From assembly GCF_000346755.1 (NCBI RefSeq), contig NZ_ANNV01000040.1:1-64000 (forward strand): DNA of 64,000 bases, read 5' to 3'. The notes beneath the pieces are model-generated. The model searched no databases and was not told where the DNA came from. It saw nothing but the letters and a program-made list of their open reading frames with translations. The position numbers and the translations under genes are program-made. Below, piece after piece: positions 47,323 to 58,067 of the stretch (the first letter of the stretch is position 1; the number at the start of each line of letters is the position of its first letter). Origin of the DNA: Pseudomonas sp. CBZ-4 (GTDB taxonomy: Bacteria > Pseudomonadota > Gammaproteobacteria > Pseudomonadales > Pseudomonadaceae).

Positions 47323-47814
47323 TCAGTGCTCCAGTTGTCGGGCGACCCAGTGCAGCACGGGAAACAACAGCGCCCAGAGCAACCCCAGGCCGATCACCGT
47401 CGGCGTGGTGCCGTAGCCGAAACTCACCCCGGCCAGTTGGCTGCCCGCGTAATACGACAATGGCCCGCCGACCGCGCCCAACAGGCTGGCCCGCCACCAG
47501 GGCCGTGCGCTCCAGGCCAGGCAATGGCGCAAGGTGGTCGCCAGCAGCGCCCAGAGCACGATCAGCCAGAGCGGAATCAACGGCCCGGGCATGCTGAAAT
47601 GAAACACGCCAAAGGTGCGTAGCGAAGTGTCGATCACCGTGCCCAGCAAGGTCACGGCCAGTATCACCTGGCCCTCGCGGGACCATGAACTGATCCACAG
47701 CAGATGCACGGCAAGTGCCGCCACCGCCACCAGCAACCAGCGGCTGTTGCCGCCCAGCACGCAGGCAAACCAGCCGCACTGGAACAGCACGGCATTGGCC
47801 AGCGGTTTAAGCAT
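47323..47814 (-). CDS. DUF2878 membrane protein
   Basis: 163 residues from ATG 47814 (MLKPLANAVLFQCGWFAC), overlapping the cyclopropane-synthase stop by 8 bp. Five or so hydrophobic segments. DUF2878 proteins regularly accompany this cyclopropane/amine-oxidase cluster; function unknown. Last gene of the run starting at ybgA. Confidence 0.85.
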   Translation of the reverse strand: MLKPLANAVLFQCGWFACVLGGNSRWLLVAVAALAVHLLWISSWSREGQVILAVTLLGTVIDTSLRTFGVFHFSMPGPLIPLWLIVLWALLATTLRHCLAWSARPWWRASLLGAVGGPLSYYAGSQLAGVSFGYGTTPTVIGLGLLWALLFPVLHWVARQLEH

Positions 47815-49078
47815 CGAAACGCCCGAGCAGCGGCGGATTGAGCGCGGCGGGTTTGGCCAGCAGCAATTGTGCGGTACCGATCGTACGCTCCATAAAGCCC
47901 CCTTCGCAGTAGCACAGGTAGAATTCCCACAAGCGCAGGAAGTACTCATCGTAGCCCAGCTCGGCGAGGCGGCCATGGGCGCGGCGAAAATTCTCATGCC
48001 ACAGGCGCAGGGTTCTTGCATAGTGCAGGCCGAAGTCTTCCATGTGCAGCAAGTTCATGTCGGTGTCGCGGCTGACGATCTCGAGCATTTTTTGCACGCA
48101 GGGCAAGGCGCCGCCGGGGAAGATGTAGCGCTGGATAAAATCCACGTTGGTCTTCGCCTGCTCATAGCGCTGGTCGCGGATGGTGATGGCTTGCAGCAGC
48201 ATCAGGCCATCGCTTTTGAGTAACTGCGCGCACTGCTTGAAGTAGGTTGGCAGGAAGCGGTGGCCCACGGCTTCGATCATCTCGATGGACACCAGCTTGT
48301 CGTACTGGCCGGTGAGGTCGCGGTAGTCCTGCAACAGCAGCGTCACCTGATCACCCAGGCCCAAGGCGGCGATGCGTTGTTCGGTGTAGGCAAACTGCTC
48401 CTTGGACAAGGTCGTGGTGGTGACCTTGCAGCCATAATGCTGCGCCGCATACAGCGCCATGCTGCCCCAGCCGGTGCCGATTTCCAGCAGATGGTCGCCG
48501 GGCTTGAGCGCGAGTTTCTGGCAGATGCGCTCCAGTTTGTTCAGTTGCGCCTGTTCCAGGGTGTCGTCGGCGGTGAGGAATTGCGCCGCCGAATACATCA
48601 TGGTCGGGTCGAGGAATTCTTCGAACAGATCGTTGCCGAGGTCGTAATGGGCCGCGATGTTTTTCTGCGAGCCCTTGCGTGTGTTGCGATTGAGCCAGTG
48701 CAGACCCTGGGTAAACGGGCGGGCCAGGCGCGCGAGGCCGCCTTCCATCGCGTCGAGCACGTCGAGGTTGCTGACCATCACGCGCACCACGGCGGTGAGG
48801 TCCGGGCTGCTCCAGTAACCGTGGATGAACGCTTCGCCGGCGCCGATGGAACCGCTGGCCGCCACCAGGCCCCACACCGCCGGATCGAGGATGTGGATTT
48901 CCCCCAGCAGGTGCGCTTCCCGTGCGCCGAAGACCTGGCGTTCGCCGTCTTCGATCACCACCAACTGGCCGTGGCGCAGTTGGCTGAGTTGGCGCAGCAC
49001 GGCCTTGCGCAGCAGGGCACTGGTCATGCCGTTGACGTTCAGGCGATGGGTTTTGACCGATAAGCTAGGGGTTTTCAT
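47807..49078 (-). CDS. Cyclopropane-fatty-acyl-phospholipid synthase-family methyltransferase
   Basis: 423 residues from ATG 49078 (MKTPSLSVKTHRLNVNG). SAM loop LLEIGTGWGSMALYAAQ (about 185-201) and the family stretches NIAAHYDLGNDLF and FIQRYIFPGG. May modify unsaturated phospholipid acyl chains; in this genetic setting (with amine oxidase and DUF1365 proteins) related enzymes are linked to furan or branched fatty acids and light response. Overlaps the DUF1365 gene by 14 bp. Confidence 0.9.
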   Translation of the reverse strand: MKTPSLSVKTHRLNVNGMTSALLRKAVLRQLSQLRHGQLVVIEDGERQVFGAREAHLLGEIHILDPAVWGLVAASGSIGAGEAFIHGYWSSPDLTAVVRVMVSNLDVLDAMEGGLARLARPFTQGLHWLNRNTRKGSQKNIAAHYDLGNDLFEEFLDPTMMYSAAQFLTADDTLEQAQLNKLERICQKLALKPGDHLLEIGTGWGSMALYAAQHYGCKVTTTTLSKEQFAYTEQRIAALGLGDQVTLLLQDYRDLTGQYDKLVSIEMIEAVGHRFLPTYFKQCAQLLKSDGLMLLQAITIRDQRYEQAKTNVDFIQRYIFPGGALPCVQKMLEIVSRDTDMNLLHMEDFGLHYARTLRLWHENFRRAHGRLAELGYDEYFLRLWEFYLCYCEGGFMERTIGTAQLLLAKPAALNPPLLGRFDA

Positions 49079-49874
49079 GGCGGCGATCCTTGGTATACCC
49101 GACTGCAGTACGGGAGGCGCCATCGGCGGCTCGGTGGGGGAAAATCGGTGTGCGTTTGAGCAACAGGCGCAGGGCCTGCCAGTAAATCGCCAGGCAGGTC
49201 TTGGCGGTCATCCACGGGAAGCGCCACAGGTAACGGTGCAGGCTGGCGCGGTCGAGGGCGGCTTTTTCCAGGCTCAGGGTGGCATCGAAGACTTTTTGCG
49301 CCCCCTGCCAGTCGGCCATGTGCACGCCGAGCCTGGCGGCGGGCGGGCTGAAGCTCATGCGGTATTCCAGGTCGCGGGGCAGGAACGGCGACACATGGAA
49401 GGCCTTGGCCACGGCGAAGTGCTGGTGCTCGTCCGCGCCGAGGGCCAGGGCCGGCAGCACGTAGTGATAGCGCTCGCGCCATGGGGTGTTGGTCACTTCA
49501 CACAGGATCGCGGCCAGTTGTCCGTCGGCCTCGAAGCAGTAGAAGAAACTCACCGGGTTAAAAGCCAGGCCCCAACTGCGGGCCTGGGTCAGCAGGCAGA
49601 TAACGCCCTGGGGTGTACGCCCCAGGGCCTTGCCGACTTCCTGGCGCACGGCATCGCTCAAGCTCATGCCGCTGCGCGTGAATGCACGCAGGTAATCCTG
49701 CTGGCGGAAACCAAAGGGCGCAAAACGGCTGCGCCCGGCCAGGGGCGAGAGCCCCAGCACGTGCTGTTCTTCGCTCAGATCCAGGTACAGCAGGCCGATG
49801 CGGTAGCGAAAGGCGTGAGCCTTGGGCGTAAACCGGCGATGGGCGATCCAGCCGCTGTACAGGGCGCTGTTCAC
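49065..49874 (-). CDS. DUF1365-family protein
   Basis: 269 residues from GTG 49874 (overlaps the amine oxidase stop by 4 bp). Family stretches ALYSGWIAHRRF at the start and LTQARSWGLAFNPVSFFYCF in the middle. Function unknown, found beside flavoprotein and cyclopropane synthase genes across Proteobacteria, so probably part of the same lipid-modification route. Confidence 0.9.
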   Translation of the reverse strand: MNSALYSGWIAHRRFTPKAHAFRYRIGLLYLDLSEEQHVLGLSPLAGRSRFAPFGFRQQDYLRAFTRSGMSLSDAVRQEVGKALGRTPQGVICLLTQARSWGLAFNPVSFFYCFEADGQLAAILCEVTNTPWRERYHYVLPALALGADEHQHFAVAKAFHVSPFLPRDLEYRMSFSPPAARLGVHMADWQGAQKVFDATLSLEKAALDRASLHRYLWRFPWMTAKTCLAIYWQALRLLLKRTPIFPHRAADGASRTAVGYTKDRRHENP

Positions 49875-51118
49875 AGGCGTTCCCCAAAGGCGTCGGCTAC
49901 GCGCAGGGCGCTGACCACGCCGTCTTCGTGGAAACCGTTGGCCCAGTAGGCGCCGCAATAAAAGGTATTGCGCACGCCGGACACTTCCTGCCAGCGCGCT
50001 TGCGCCGCCACCGCCGCCAGGCTGTATTGCGGGTGGGCGTAGGTGTAGCGGGCGAGGATCTTCAGCGGGTTGATCACCGCCGTCTGGTTGAGGCTGACGC
50101 AAAAGGTGGTGGCGCTGTCGATGCCTTGCAGGATGTTCATGTCGTAGGTCACGGCGGCCTGGCTCCGTGCATTGCCACTCAGGCGATAATTCCAGCTGGC
50201 CCAGGCCAGCTTGCGATCCGGCAGCAGGCGCGTGTCGGTGTGCAGCACCACGTCGTTGCTGGCGTAGGGCAGGGCGCCGAGGATCTCTTGCTCGGCCTGG
50301 CTCGGGTCGGCCAGCAATGCCAGGGCCTGGTCGCTGTGACAGGCGAACACCACGCGGTCGAAATGCTCGACACCGGCCGTGCTGTGGATAACCACGCCAG
50401 CCTCGCTGCGTGCGACTTTATCCACAGGGCAATTGAGACGAATCTGTTCGCGAAAACCCCGGGTCAGCGGTTCGATGTAACTGCTGGAGCCACCCTCGAT
50501 CACACACCATTGCGGGCGGTTGCTCACCGACAGCAAGCCGTGGTTCTTGAAGAAACGCACAAAGAACTGCAAGGGAAAACCGAGCATGTCCGCCAGGGAC
50601 ATCGACCAGATCGCCGCGCCCATCGGCACGATGTAGTGGCGGATAAACCGCTCGCCATACCCGCCGGCCGTGAGGTAGTCGCCCAGGGTCATGTCGGCGC
50701 CGATGCGCTGTTCCTGCAGGTCCAGCGGCGCCTGGCGGTTGAAGCGCAGGATATCGCGCAACATGCCCCAGAACCCCGGCGACAGGATGTTGCGCCGCTG
50801 CGCAAACAGGCTGTTGAGGTTGTTGCCGTTGTACTCGAAGCGCTGTTTTTCGTCGTGCACCGAAAAACTCATCTCGGTCGGCTTGAAGCCCACGCCGACG
50901 TGCCCCAACAGGCGGATGAAGTTGGGATAGGTCCAGTCGTTGAACACGATAAAACCGGTGTCCACCGCATAGCTCTTGCCTTCGACGCTGACGTTGACCG
51001 TGTGGGTATGCCCGCCGATGCGGTCGTCGGCTTCAAACAGCGTGATGTCTTGGCTGCGGCTGAGCAAGTAGGCGCTGGTCAGCCCGGCGATGCCGCTACC
51101 GATGATGGCGATTTTCAC
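49871..51118 (-). CDS. FAD-dependent amine-oxidase-like protein
   Basis: 415 residues from GTG 51118. FAD-binding KIAIIGSGIAGLTSAYLL at the N-terminus and FEADDRIGGHTHTV. Member of the NAD(P)/FAD oxidoreductase group found next to DUF1365 and Cfa-like genes. Likely oxidises or desaturates a fatty-acyl chain; the substrate is unproven. Overlaps SDR gene by 4 bp. Confidence 0.9.
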   Translation of the reverse strand: MKIAIIGSGIAGLTSAYLLSRSQDITLFEADDRIGGHTHTVNVSVEGKSYAVDTGFIVFNDWTYPNFIRLLGHVGVGFKPTEMSFSVHDEKQRFEYNGNNLNSLFAQRRNILSPGFWGMLRDILRFNRQAPLDLQEQRIGADMTLGDYLTAGGYGERFIRHYIVPMGAAIWSMSLADMLGFPLQFFVRFFKNHGLLSVSNRPQWCVIEGGSSSYIEPLTRGFREQIRLNCPVDKVARSEAGVVIHSTAGVEHFDRVVFACHSDQALALLADPSQAEQEILGALPYASNDVVLHTDTRLLPDRKLAWASWNYRLSGNARSQAAVTYDMNILQGIDSATTFCVSLNQTAVINPLKILARYTYAHPQYSLAAVAAQARWQEVSGVRNTFYCGAYWANGFHEDGVVSALRVADAFGERL

Positions 51119-51897
51119 AGGTAGTCCTTCTGCGGTGGCGGGCTGCGCAACATGCGTTTGCCGATGATCAACTGCACACGGCTGGGCAGTTTCGACAGCG
51201 GCCACAGGGTGGCGATAAACAGCGCGGGGAAGGCGATTTCCAGCGGGCGCTTGTCCAGCTTGGCGAAGATATGCCGCGCGGCTTTGTCGGCCGTCCAGCT
51301 CAGGGGCATGGGGAAATCGTTGCGTTCGGTCAGCGGTGTTTCGACAAAACCGGGGCTGATCACCGTGACGTCGATGTTTTCCGGCGACAGGCTGATGCGC
51401 AGCGCTTCGAACAGGTAGCGCAAGCCGGCCTTGGATGCACCATAGGCTTCGGCGCGGGGCATGGGCAGGTACGTCACCGCGCTGGCCACGCCGACCAGGT
51501 GCGGCGTTTGCCCGGCGCGCAACAGGGGCAGCGCGGCCTCGATGCAGTAACTGCTGGCCAGCAGGTTGGTGCGTACCACGTGTTCGATGATCGACGAATC
51601 GAACTGCCGGGCATCCACATATTCACAGGTGCCGGCGTTGAGGATCACCGTGTCCAGCGCGCCCCAGACCACGCCGATATGCTCGCCGATCTCGCGCACG
51701 GTCTGGCTGTTGGTCAGGTCGCCGGCCACCACCAGCACTTGCCCCGGATAGCGTTGGGCGAGGGCTTCCAGCGGGCCTTTGCTGCGTGAGCTGAGCGCCA
51801 CGTGGGCGCCGCTGTTGAGCAACTCCACGGCCAGCGCGGCGCCGATGCCACTGCTGGCGCCGGTCAGCCAATAACGGCGGGGCGGGGTAAGGTTCAT
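51115..51897 (-). CDS. Short-chain dehydrogenase/reductase
   Basis: 260 residues from ATG 51897 (MNLTPPRRYWLTGASSGIG). Nucleotide motif TGASSGIG, NAG, and catalytic Y-x-x-x-K in YGASKAGL (about 153-160) with Ser upstream. A hydrophobic C-terminal stretch (FPALFIATLWPL) suggests membrane association. Acts within the lipid/light cluster; substrate unknown. Overlaps the SnoaL-like gene by 4 bp. Confidence 0.9.
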   Translation of the reverse strand: MNLTPPRRYWLTGASSGIGAALAVELLNSGAHVALSSRSKGPLEALAQRYPGQVLVVAGDLTNSQTVREIGEHIGVVWGALDTVILNAGTCEYVDARQFDSSIIEHVVRTNLLASSYCIEAALPLLRAGQTPHLVGVASAVTYLPMPRAEAYGASKAGLRYLFEALRISLSPENIDVTVISPGFVETPLTERNDFPMPLSWTADKAARHIFAKLDKRPLEIAFPALFIATLWPLSKLPSRVQLIIGKRMLRSPPPQKDYL

Positions 51898-52316
51898 GCC
51901 ACTCTCCTTTTCAGCCAACGGATGACGCGGCCGAGTACCGGCAGGTGTTCGTAGAGCAGGGCGCCGGCGTCGAAGTAGTCGCGATGATGGTAGACCTTGT
52001 CGCGCCACATCAGATGCGAACAGCCCTCGACCCGGATCAGCGTGCCATTGGCCAGGCGCGGGTGGCAGAAGCTCATCTTCCAGCGCAGGTAGCCTTCGCC
52101 TTCGGCGACCTGGTCGAAGCCGTGAAAGTCGAAGCGCAGCTGGCTGACATTGCTGTACAGCTCGGCAAAGTAGCGGTGCATCGCCGGCAGGCCGTGGACT
52201 TGATGCAGCGGGTCGGTGAAGGCGATGTCCTTGCTGTAGAGGTTATCCAGCAGGTGCAGGTTGTGTTTGTCCAAGGTCGCGAACGCTTGGGCGAACCGGC
52301 GCAGGAAGTCACTCAT
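51894..52316 (-). CDS. SnoaL/NTF2-like protein
   Basis: 140 residues; cone-shaped NTF2 fold pattern with LDNLYSKDIAFTDPLHQVHG and the second half VEGCSHLMWRDKVYHHRDYFD. Common in this cluster downstream of phrB, where it overlaps the photolyase stop by 8 bp. Binding pocket likely hydrophobic; catalysis unproven. Confidence 0.87.
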   Translation of the reverse strand: MSDFLRRFAQAFATLDKHNLHLLDNLYSKDIAFTDPLHQVHGLPAMHRYFAELYSNVSQLRFDFHGFDQVAEGEGYLRWKMSFCHPRLANGTLIRVEGCSHLMWRDKVYHHRDYFDAGALLYEHLPVLGRVIRWLKRRVA

Positions 52317-53753
52317 GGATGCCTCCGGCGGCTTCGCGTGAGGGCAGGCTGCGGAAGGCGGCCAGGGCGCGTTCGCGGGATTTTTTCAGGTCGACGATGG
52401 CGCGCGGGTAATCCGCCACGCCGAACAGGCCGCCCACCGCTTCGGGGTTGTGCACTTCCTTTTTGTTCAGTGCGGCCAGTTCCGGCAGCCAGCGCTTGAT
52501 GAACACGCCTTCGCCGTCGAATTTTTCCGACTGGCTCAGCGGGCTGAAAATCCGGAAATACGGTGCCGAGTCGGTGCCGGTGGACGAACTCCACTGCCAG
52601 CCGCCGTTGTTGGCAGCCAGGTCGCCGTCGATCAGGTGGCGCATGAAAAAACGCTCGCCTTCACGCCAGTCGATCAGCAGGTTCTTGGTCAGGAACATCG
52701 CCACCACCATGCGCAGGCGGTTGTGCATCCAGCCGGTTTCCAGCAGTTGGCGCATGGCCGCGTCGATGATCGGCAGGCCGGTGCGCGCTTGCTGCCAGGC
52801 GGCGAGGTCCTTGGGCGCATCGCGCCAGGCCACGGCTTCGGTCTCGGGGCGGAACGCGCGGTGCCGGGATACCCGTGGGTAACCCACGAGGATGTGTTTG
52901 TAGAACTCGCGCCAGAGCAACTCGTTGATCCAGGTGATGGCGCCGATGTCGCCACTTTCGAACTCGCCCCGGTTGGTTTGCAACGCGGCGTGCAGGCATT
53001 GGCGCGGCGACACCACGCCCGCCGCGAGGTACGCCGAGAGCTGGCTGGTGCCGGGCTTGGCCGGGAAGTCGCGCTCGTCCTTGTAGTAGCTGATCTGCTG
53101 GTCGGCGAAGGCGTCGAGGCGCCGGCGTGCTTCGTCTTCGCCAGCGGGCCAGAGGGCGCGCAGGGTGTCGCTGGGCGTTTCGAAACCGTCGACAGTCTGC
53201 GGAACCGGATCGCTTTCAATGTTGAGTTTCGCCTGGGCCTTGGCCGTTGGCACCAGGCGCGGCAAGGCGCTGTGCAGGCGGGGTAGCAGACCTTGCGGAA
53301 CTGGCTGAACACCTGGAAGTAGGTGCCGGTCTTGGTCAGCACGCTGCCGGGTTGGAAAAACAGTTGGTCGAGGTAGCTGTGGAACGTTACGCCGTCGGCT
53401 TCCAGCGCGTTGGCCACGGCGGCATCGCGGCGGCTTTCGTGAATGCCGTATTCCTCGTTGATGTGTACGGACTGCACTGACAGCTCGCGGCACAGCTCGC
53501 TCAATACGGCCGGCGCCTGGTCCCAGGTGGCGGCGTGGCGGATCAGCAGGGGAATATTCAGCGCGCCAAGGCTGGTGCTCAGTTCGCGCAGGTTGCGCAG
53601 CCAGAAGTCCACTTTGCACGGCGCATCGTCATGGGCCAGCCACTGTTCGGGCGTGATCAGGTAAACGGCCGCGATCGGGCCCCGCTGGCTCGCGGCGGCC
53701 AGGGCGGTGTTGTCATGTAGGCGCAGGTCGGTGCGCAGCCAGATCAAATGCAT
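52309..53753 (-). pseudogene. phrB: Deoxyribodipyrimidine photolyase, frameshifted
   Basis: The N-terminus (MHLIWLRTDLRLHDNTALAA from 53753) and the rest (FAD domain with WINELLWREFYKHILVGYP and WMHNRLRMVVAMFLTKNLLIDW, in parts, to 52309) lie in different frames. They join near 53292, where the sequence reads TGCTACCCCGCCTGCAC; one added base after TAC restores the expected Tyr-Ala-Arg-Leu-His. Otherwise full-length (about 480 residues), with no other lesion. Either a recent one-base deletion inactivates CPD photolyase, or this is an assembly error. The gene follows the MerR regulator on the same strand. Confidence 0.88.
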
Positions 53754-54671
53754 TTAGACGATTCCACGCTGGATCAGTAGCTGGTGGGCCGACAACGGAT
53801 CTTCGGCCACGCACAATTGGGGGATCTCACCGGTTAATACGGCCAACTCGGCCTGGTGGATGCATACCGTTGGTCCGGCAATCAGCGTCGGGCACGGTAC
53901 GCCGGCCAGCAGCTTGCCGAGTGCCGGCAGATGCAGGGCCTTGCTTGAATACAGCAGCACGGCGCGCGGTTGCAGGTGTTCCACCGCCAGCGCCAGCTCG
54001 CCGGCCGGCAGCGGCCAGTCGAAGACTTCCACCGGGCAGTCGGCGCTGCTCGCCAGCCAGGCGCTGAGCCACAGGTGCGGCTCCAGGGGCAGGTCGGACT
54101 GGTTGACCAGCAGCAGCGGCGCGCCCTGGAGCTGGCGGTTGTTGTGATAGATACGCGCGCCGAATTTGCTGCGCAGCCACGACAGGAAAAACACGCGCTC
54201 CATCTGCGCGCCGAACTGGCCTTGCCAGCGCTGCTCCAGGTCGTTGAGCAGCGGCAACAGCAATTGCTCGCACAGCGTGCGCGGCGGGTACAACGCCATG
54301 GCCTGGTTGAAGGCATCATCGACGCGGCGTTCGGCCAATTCGCTGATGGCGTTCAACAAGTTCTGGCGCAGCGCGTGCCACTCGTTTTCGACGGCGTCGG
54401 GGCTGGTTTGCGCGGAATCGAGCAGCGCTTTGACCTGGCTGACGGGCACACCGCGATTGAGCCAGGTGAGGATGGTGTGGATACGTTGCACATGGTCAGC
54501 GCTGAATAGCCGGTGGCCCTTGGGCGTGCGCTGGGGCACGATCAGGCCGTAGCGGCGTTCCCAGGCGCGCAGGGTCACGGCGTTGACGCCGGTCTGGCGC
54601 GCCACTTCGCGGATCGGCAGCCAGCCGTCTTCAAAGGCTTGGGCGAGGTCTTCTGGGGGGGCAGCTTTCAT
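53754..54671 (-). CDS. MerR-family regulator, class II LitR-like (PplR-type)
   Basis: 305 residues. N-terminal MerR HTH (LPIREVARQTGVNAVTLRAWERRYGLIVPQRT) at about 17-50, then a helical and Rossmann-like C-terminal part corresponding to the B12-binding region of LitR/CarH. The cobalamin motif D-x-H-x-x-G is not seen, as in the light-responsive PplR proteins of P. putida that work with a LOV photoreceptor (recalled knowledge). Neighbouring phrB and lipid genes fit a light regulon. Stop abuts phrB. Confidence 0.85.
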   Translation of the reverse strand: MKAAPPEDLAQAFEDGWLPIREVARQTGVNAVTLRAWERRYGLIVPQRTPKGHRLFSADHVQRIHTILTWLNRGVPVSQVKALLDSAQTSPDAVENEWHALRQNLLNAISELAERRVDDAFNQAMALYPPRTLCEQLLLPLLNDLEQRWQGQFGAQMERVFFLSWLRSKFGARIYHNNRQLQGAPLLLVNQSDLPLEPHLWLSAWLASSADCPVEVFDWPLPAGELALAVEHLQPRAVLLYSSKALHLPALGKLLAGVPCPTLIAGPTVCIHQAELAVLTGEIPQLCVAEDPLSAHQLLIQRGIV

Positions 54672-54674
54672 GGG

Positions 54675-55631
54675 TTAGATCGCATTACGCAGGCTGAGGT
54701 TTTCCGGGTGCGGTTGCAGGTAGGCCTGCTGCGCGATGTAGCGGTCCGGGTGTTGGCGAAAGTGATGCTTGAGCAAGGTCAAGGGCACCACCAGCGGCAC
54801 GATGCCGTGGCGGTATTGGCCGATGACGGTTTGCATTTCCTGCTTGTCGTCGGCGCTGATGGCCTGTTTGAGGTGACCGCTGATGTGCTGCAGCACGTTG
54901 GTGTGGGTGCCACGGGTGGCGCACTGGGTCAGGCCGGTCATCAGGTCGCTGAAATAGCAGGCGGCCAGTTCCTCCAGGTTGACGTCCTTGCCCATGCTGC
55001 CCAGCAAGTGGCCGAGGCGCTTGTAGTGCGCCGGGCTGTGGGCCATCAGCAAGTATTTGTAGCGCGAGTGAAAGGCCAGCAGGCGGTGACGGCTCAGGCC
55101 GTCGGCGAGCAGTTGCTGCCAGCTGGCGTAGACAAACACGCGGGTCAGGAAGTTTTCCCGCAGCACCGGGTCATTCAGCCGACCGTCTTCTTCCACCGGC
55201 AGGTTGGGGTGCTGCGCGCAAAAGGCTTGGGCGTAGATGCCGCGCCCGCCACCGTCCACCGGCGTGCCATTGGCGCGGTACACCTTGACCCGTTCCAGGC
55301 CGCAGGACGGCGACTTCTGCATGAAGATGTAGCCGCACAGGTCGGTGTGTTGCCCGGCCATCTGCAGGCCGTAGTCATGCAGGGGCTGGGTCACGTTCAG
55401 TTCGGTGTGTACGGTGCCGACGGCTTGCGGGTGGGCAGGGTCGCCCACCAGGCGGATCGGCTCGCGGGGAATGCCCAGGCCGATGGCGACTTCGGGGCAC
55501 AGCGGCACAAAGTCGAAATAGTCAGCGAGGGTTTGGCTGCACAGCAGGGATTGTTTGTGCCCGCCGTTGAAGCGCACGTTCTCGCCGAGCAGGCAGGCGC
55601 TGATGGCGATCTTCGGTTTGGTGCTGGACAT
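54675..55631 (-). CDS. YbgA-type DUF523/DUF1722 protein
   Basis: 318 residues. DUF523 (1-155, ISACLLGENVRFNGGHK and MQKSPSCGLERVKVY with Cys residues) fused to DUF1722 (about 185-310). Genetically linked to photolyase in many bacteria, and fused in some; role unknown, possibly tRNA thio-modification for the DUF523 part. First gene of the long minus-strand run; two operator-like sites lie just upstream. Confidence 0.92.
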   Translation of the reverse strand: MSSTKPKIAISACLLGENVRFNGGHKQSLLCSQTLADYFDFVPLCPEVAIGLGIPREPIRLVGDPAHPQAVGTVHTELNVTQPLHDYGLQMAGQHTDLCGYIFMQKSPSCGLERVKVYRANGTPVDGGGRGIYAQAFCAQHPNLPVEEDGRLNDPVLRENFLTRVFVYASWQQLLADGLSRHRLLAFHSRYKYLLMAHSPAHYKRLGHLLGSMGKDVNLEELAACYFSDLMTGLTQCATRGTHTNVLQHISGHLKQAISADDKQEMQTVIGQYRHGIVPLVVPLTLLKHHFRQHPDRYIAQQAYLQPHPENLSLRNAI

Positions 55632-55653
55632 AGGCGAACCCCGAGAAGATTCC

Positions 55654-55677
55654 TGTACAAGATAGTTATCTTGTACA
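55654..55677. promoter_or_regulatory. LitR/PplR-type operator 1
   Basis: TGTACA-N12-TGTACA; the whole is a near-perfect palindrome (TGTACAAGATA then its complement after GT). It is centred about 35 bp before the ybgA start. It fits the T(G/A)TACA-N12-TGTA(C/T)A pattern I recall for PplR. Confidence 0.75.
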
Positions 55678-55703
55678 ACTAAATCTCATCATAGGTTCGA
55701 TGC

Positions 55704-55727
55704 TGTACAAGTCAAATTATTTGTACA
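55704..55727. promoter_or_regulatory. LitR/PplR-type operator 2
   Basis: A second TGTACA-N12-TGTACA exactly 50 bp from the first, so about five helical turns away on nearly the same face. It lies between the ybgA run and the Trp-rich gene. Confidence 0.75.
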
Positions 55728-55742
55728 AGTTTTGCCGTTGGG

Positions 55743-56971
<1,229 letters not shown>

Positions 56972-56990
56972 CTACGCCGACACCAATAGC

Positions 56991-57014
56991 TGTACAATAT
57001 TATTTTTTGGTATA
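56991..57014. promoter_or_regulatory. Weaker LitR/PplR-type operator 3
   Basis: TGTACA-N12-GGTATA, one mismatch from the TGTA(C/T)A half-site. It sits 50 bp upstream of the renalase-like gene and 140 bp from the divergent epimerase. Confidence 0.5.
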
Positions 57015-57153
57015 AGTTTTGGCGTACCTGTTCTATGCGGTGTGACCTATGGTTAAAGCTGAGGCTTAAGCCAACGTTACGCCCGATTACAAATGATCCC
57101 TGCCTATAAAATAGACCAGTGATCGGCAGCGAACGTTACATGAGGAGCGTCCC

Positions 57154-58053
57154 ATGCATATTTTGCTGACCGGCGGTACCGGCTTGATCGGCCGCCAACT
57201 CTGCCAACACTGGCTCTCCCAGGGGCATCGCCTGACCGTGTGGAGCCGCCACCCGGAACAGGTCGCCAAGGTCTGCGGCGCTCAGGTGTCGGGAGTCGGC
57301 CGCCTACAACAGGTTATCGGCCCGGTGGACGCGGTCATTAACCTCGCCGGCGCGCCCATTGCCGACCGCCCGTGGACCCACAAGCGCAAGGCGTTGTTGT
57401 GGAGCAGTCGCATCGGCCTGACCGAAACCCTGCTGGCGTGGCTGGAAAGCCTGGCGCAAAAACCGGCGGTGCTGATCTCCGGTTCCGCCGTGGGCTGGTA
57501 CGGCGACGGTGGTGAGCGCGAATTGACCGAAGCCAGCGGCCCGGTGCAGGACGATTTTCCCAGCCAGTTGTGTGTCGCCTGGGAAGAAACCGCCCAACGC
57601 GCCGAAGCCCTGGGCATGCGAGTGGTACTGGTGCGCACGGGCCTGGTGCTGGCGGCCGAGGGCGGCTTTTTGTCGCGCCTGTTGCTGCCGTTCAAACTGG
57701 CGCTGGGCGGGCCGATCGGCAAGGGTCGGCAGTGGATGCCGTGGGTGCATATCAAGGATCAAATCGGCCTGATTGATTTTCTTCTGCACAACCCACAGGC
57801 CAGTGGTCCTTATAATGCGTGCGCGCCACACCCGGTGCGCAACCGCGAGTTTGCCAAGACGTTGGGCCAGGTGCTGCACCGCCCGGCGTTCATGCCCATG
57901 CCGGCGTTTGCGTTGAAGGTCGGGTTGGGCGAGTTGTCCGGGTTGCTGTTGGGCGGGCAGAAGGCCGTCCCCGAACGGCTGCTGGCGGCCGGTTACACTT
58001 TTCAGTTCACTGAGTTGCGCGCGGCCCTGGACGACGTGTCCAGCCGCCTTTAG
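57154..58053 (+). CDS. TIGR01777-family NAD-dependent epimerase (YfcH-like)
   Basis: 299 residues. N-terminal [16 protein letters not shown] nucleotide fold, [24 protein letters not shown] and C-terminal DUF1731-type end ([14 protein letters not shown]). Often encoded close to photolyase and hemH in Pseudomonas. Substrate unknown. GAGGAG about 6 bp before ATG. Confidence 0.92.
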   Translation: MHILLTGGTGLIGRQLCQHWLSQGHRLTVWSRHPEQVAKVCGAQVSGVGRLQQVIGPVDAVINLAGAPIADRPWTHKRKALLWSSRIGLTETLLAWLESLAQKPAVLISGSAVGWYGDGGERELTEASGPVQDDFPSQLCVAWEETAQRAEALGMRVVLVRTGLVLAAEGGFLSRLLLPFKLALGGPIGKGRQWMPWVHIKDQIGLIDFLLHNPQASGPYNACAPHPVRNREFAKTLGQVLHRPAFMPMPAFALKVGLGELSGLLLGGQKAVPERLLAAGYTFQFTELRAALDDVSSRL

Positions 58054-58067
58054 CCATAGGATGTTGC

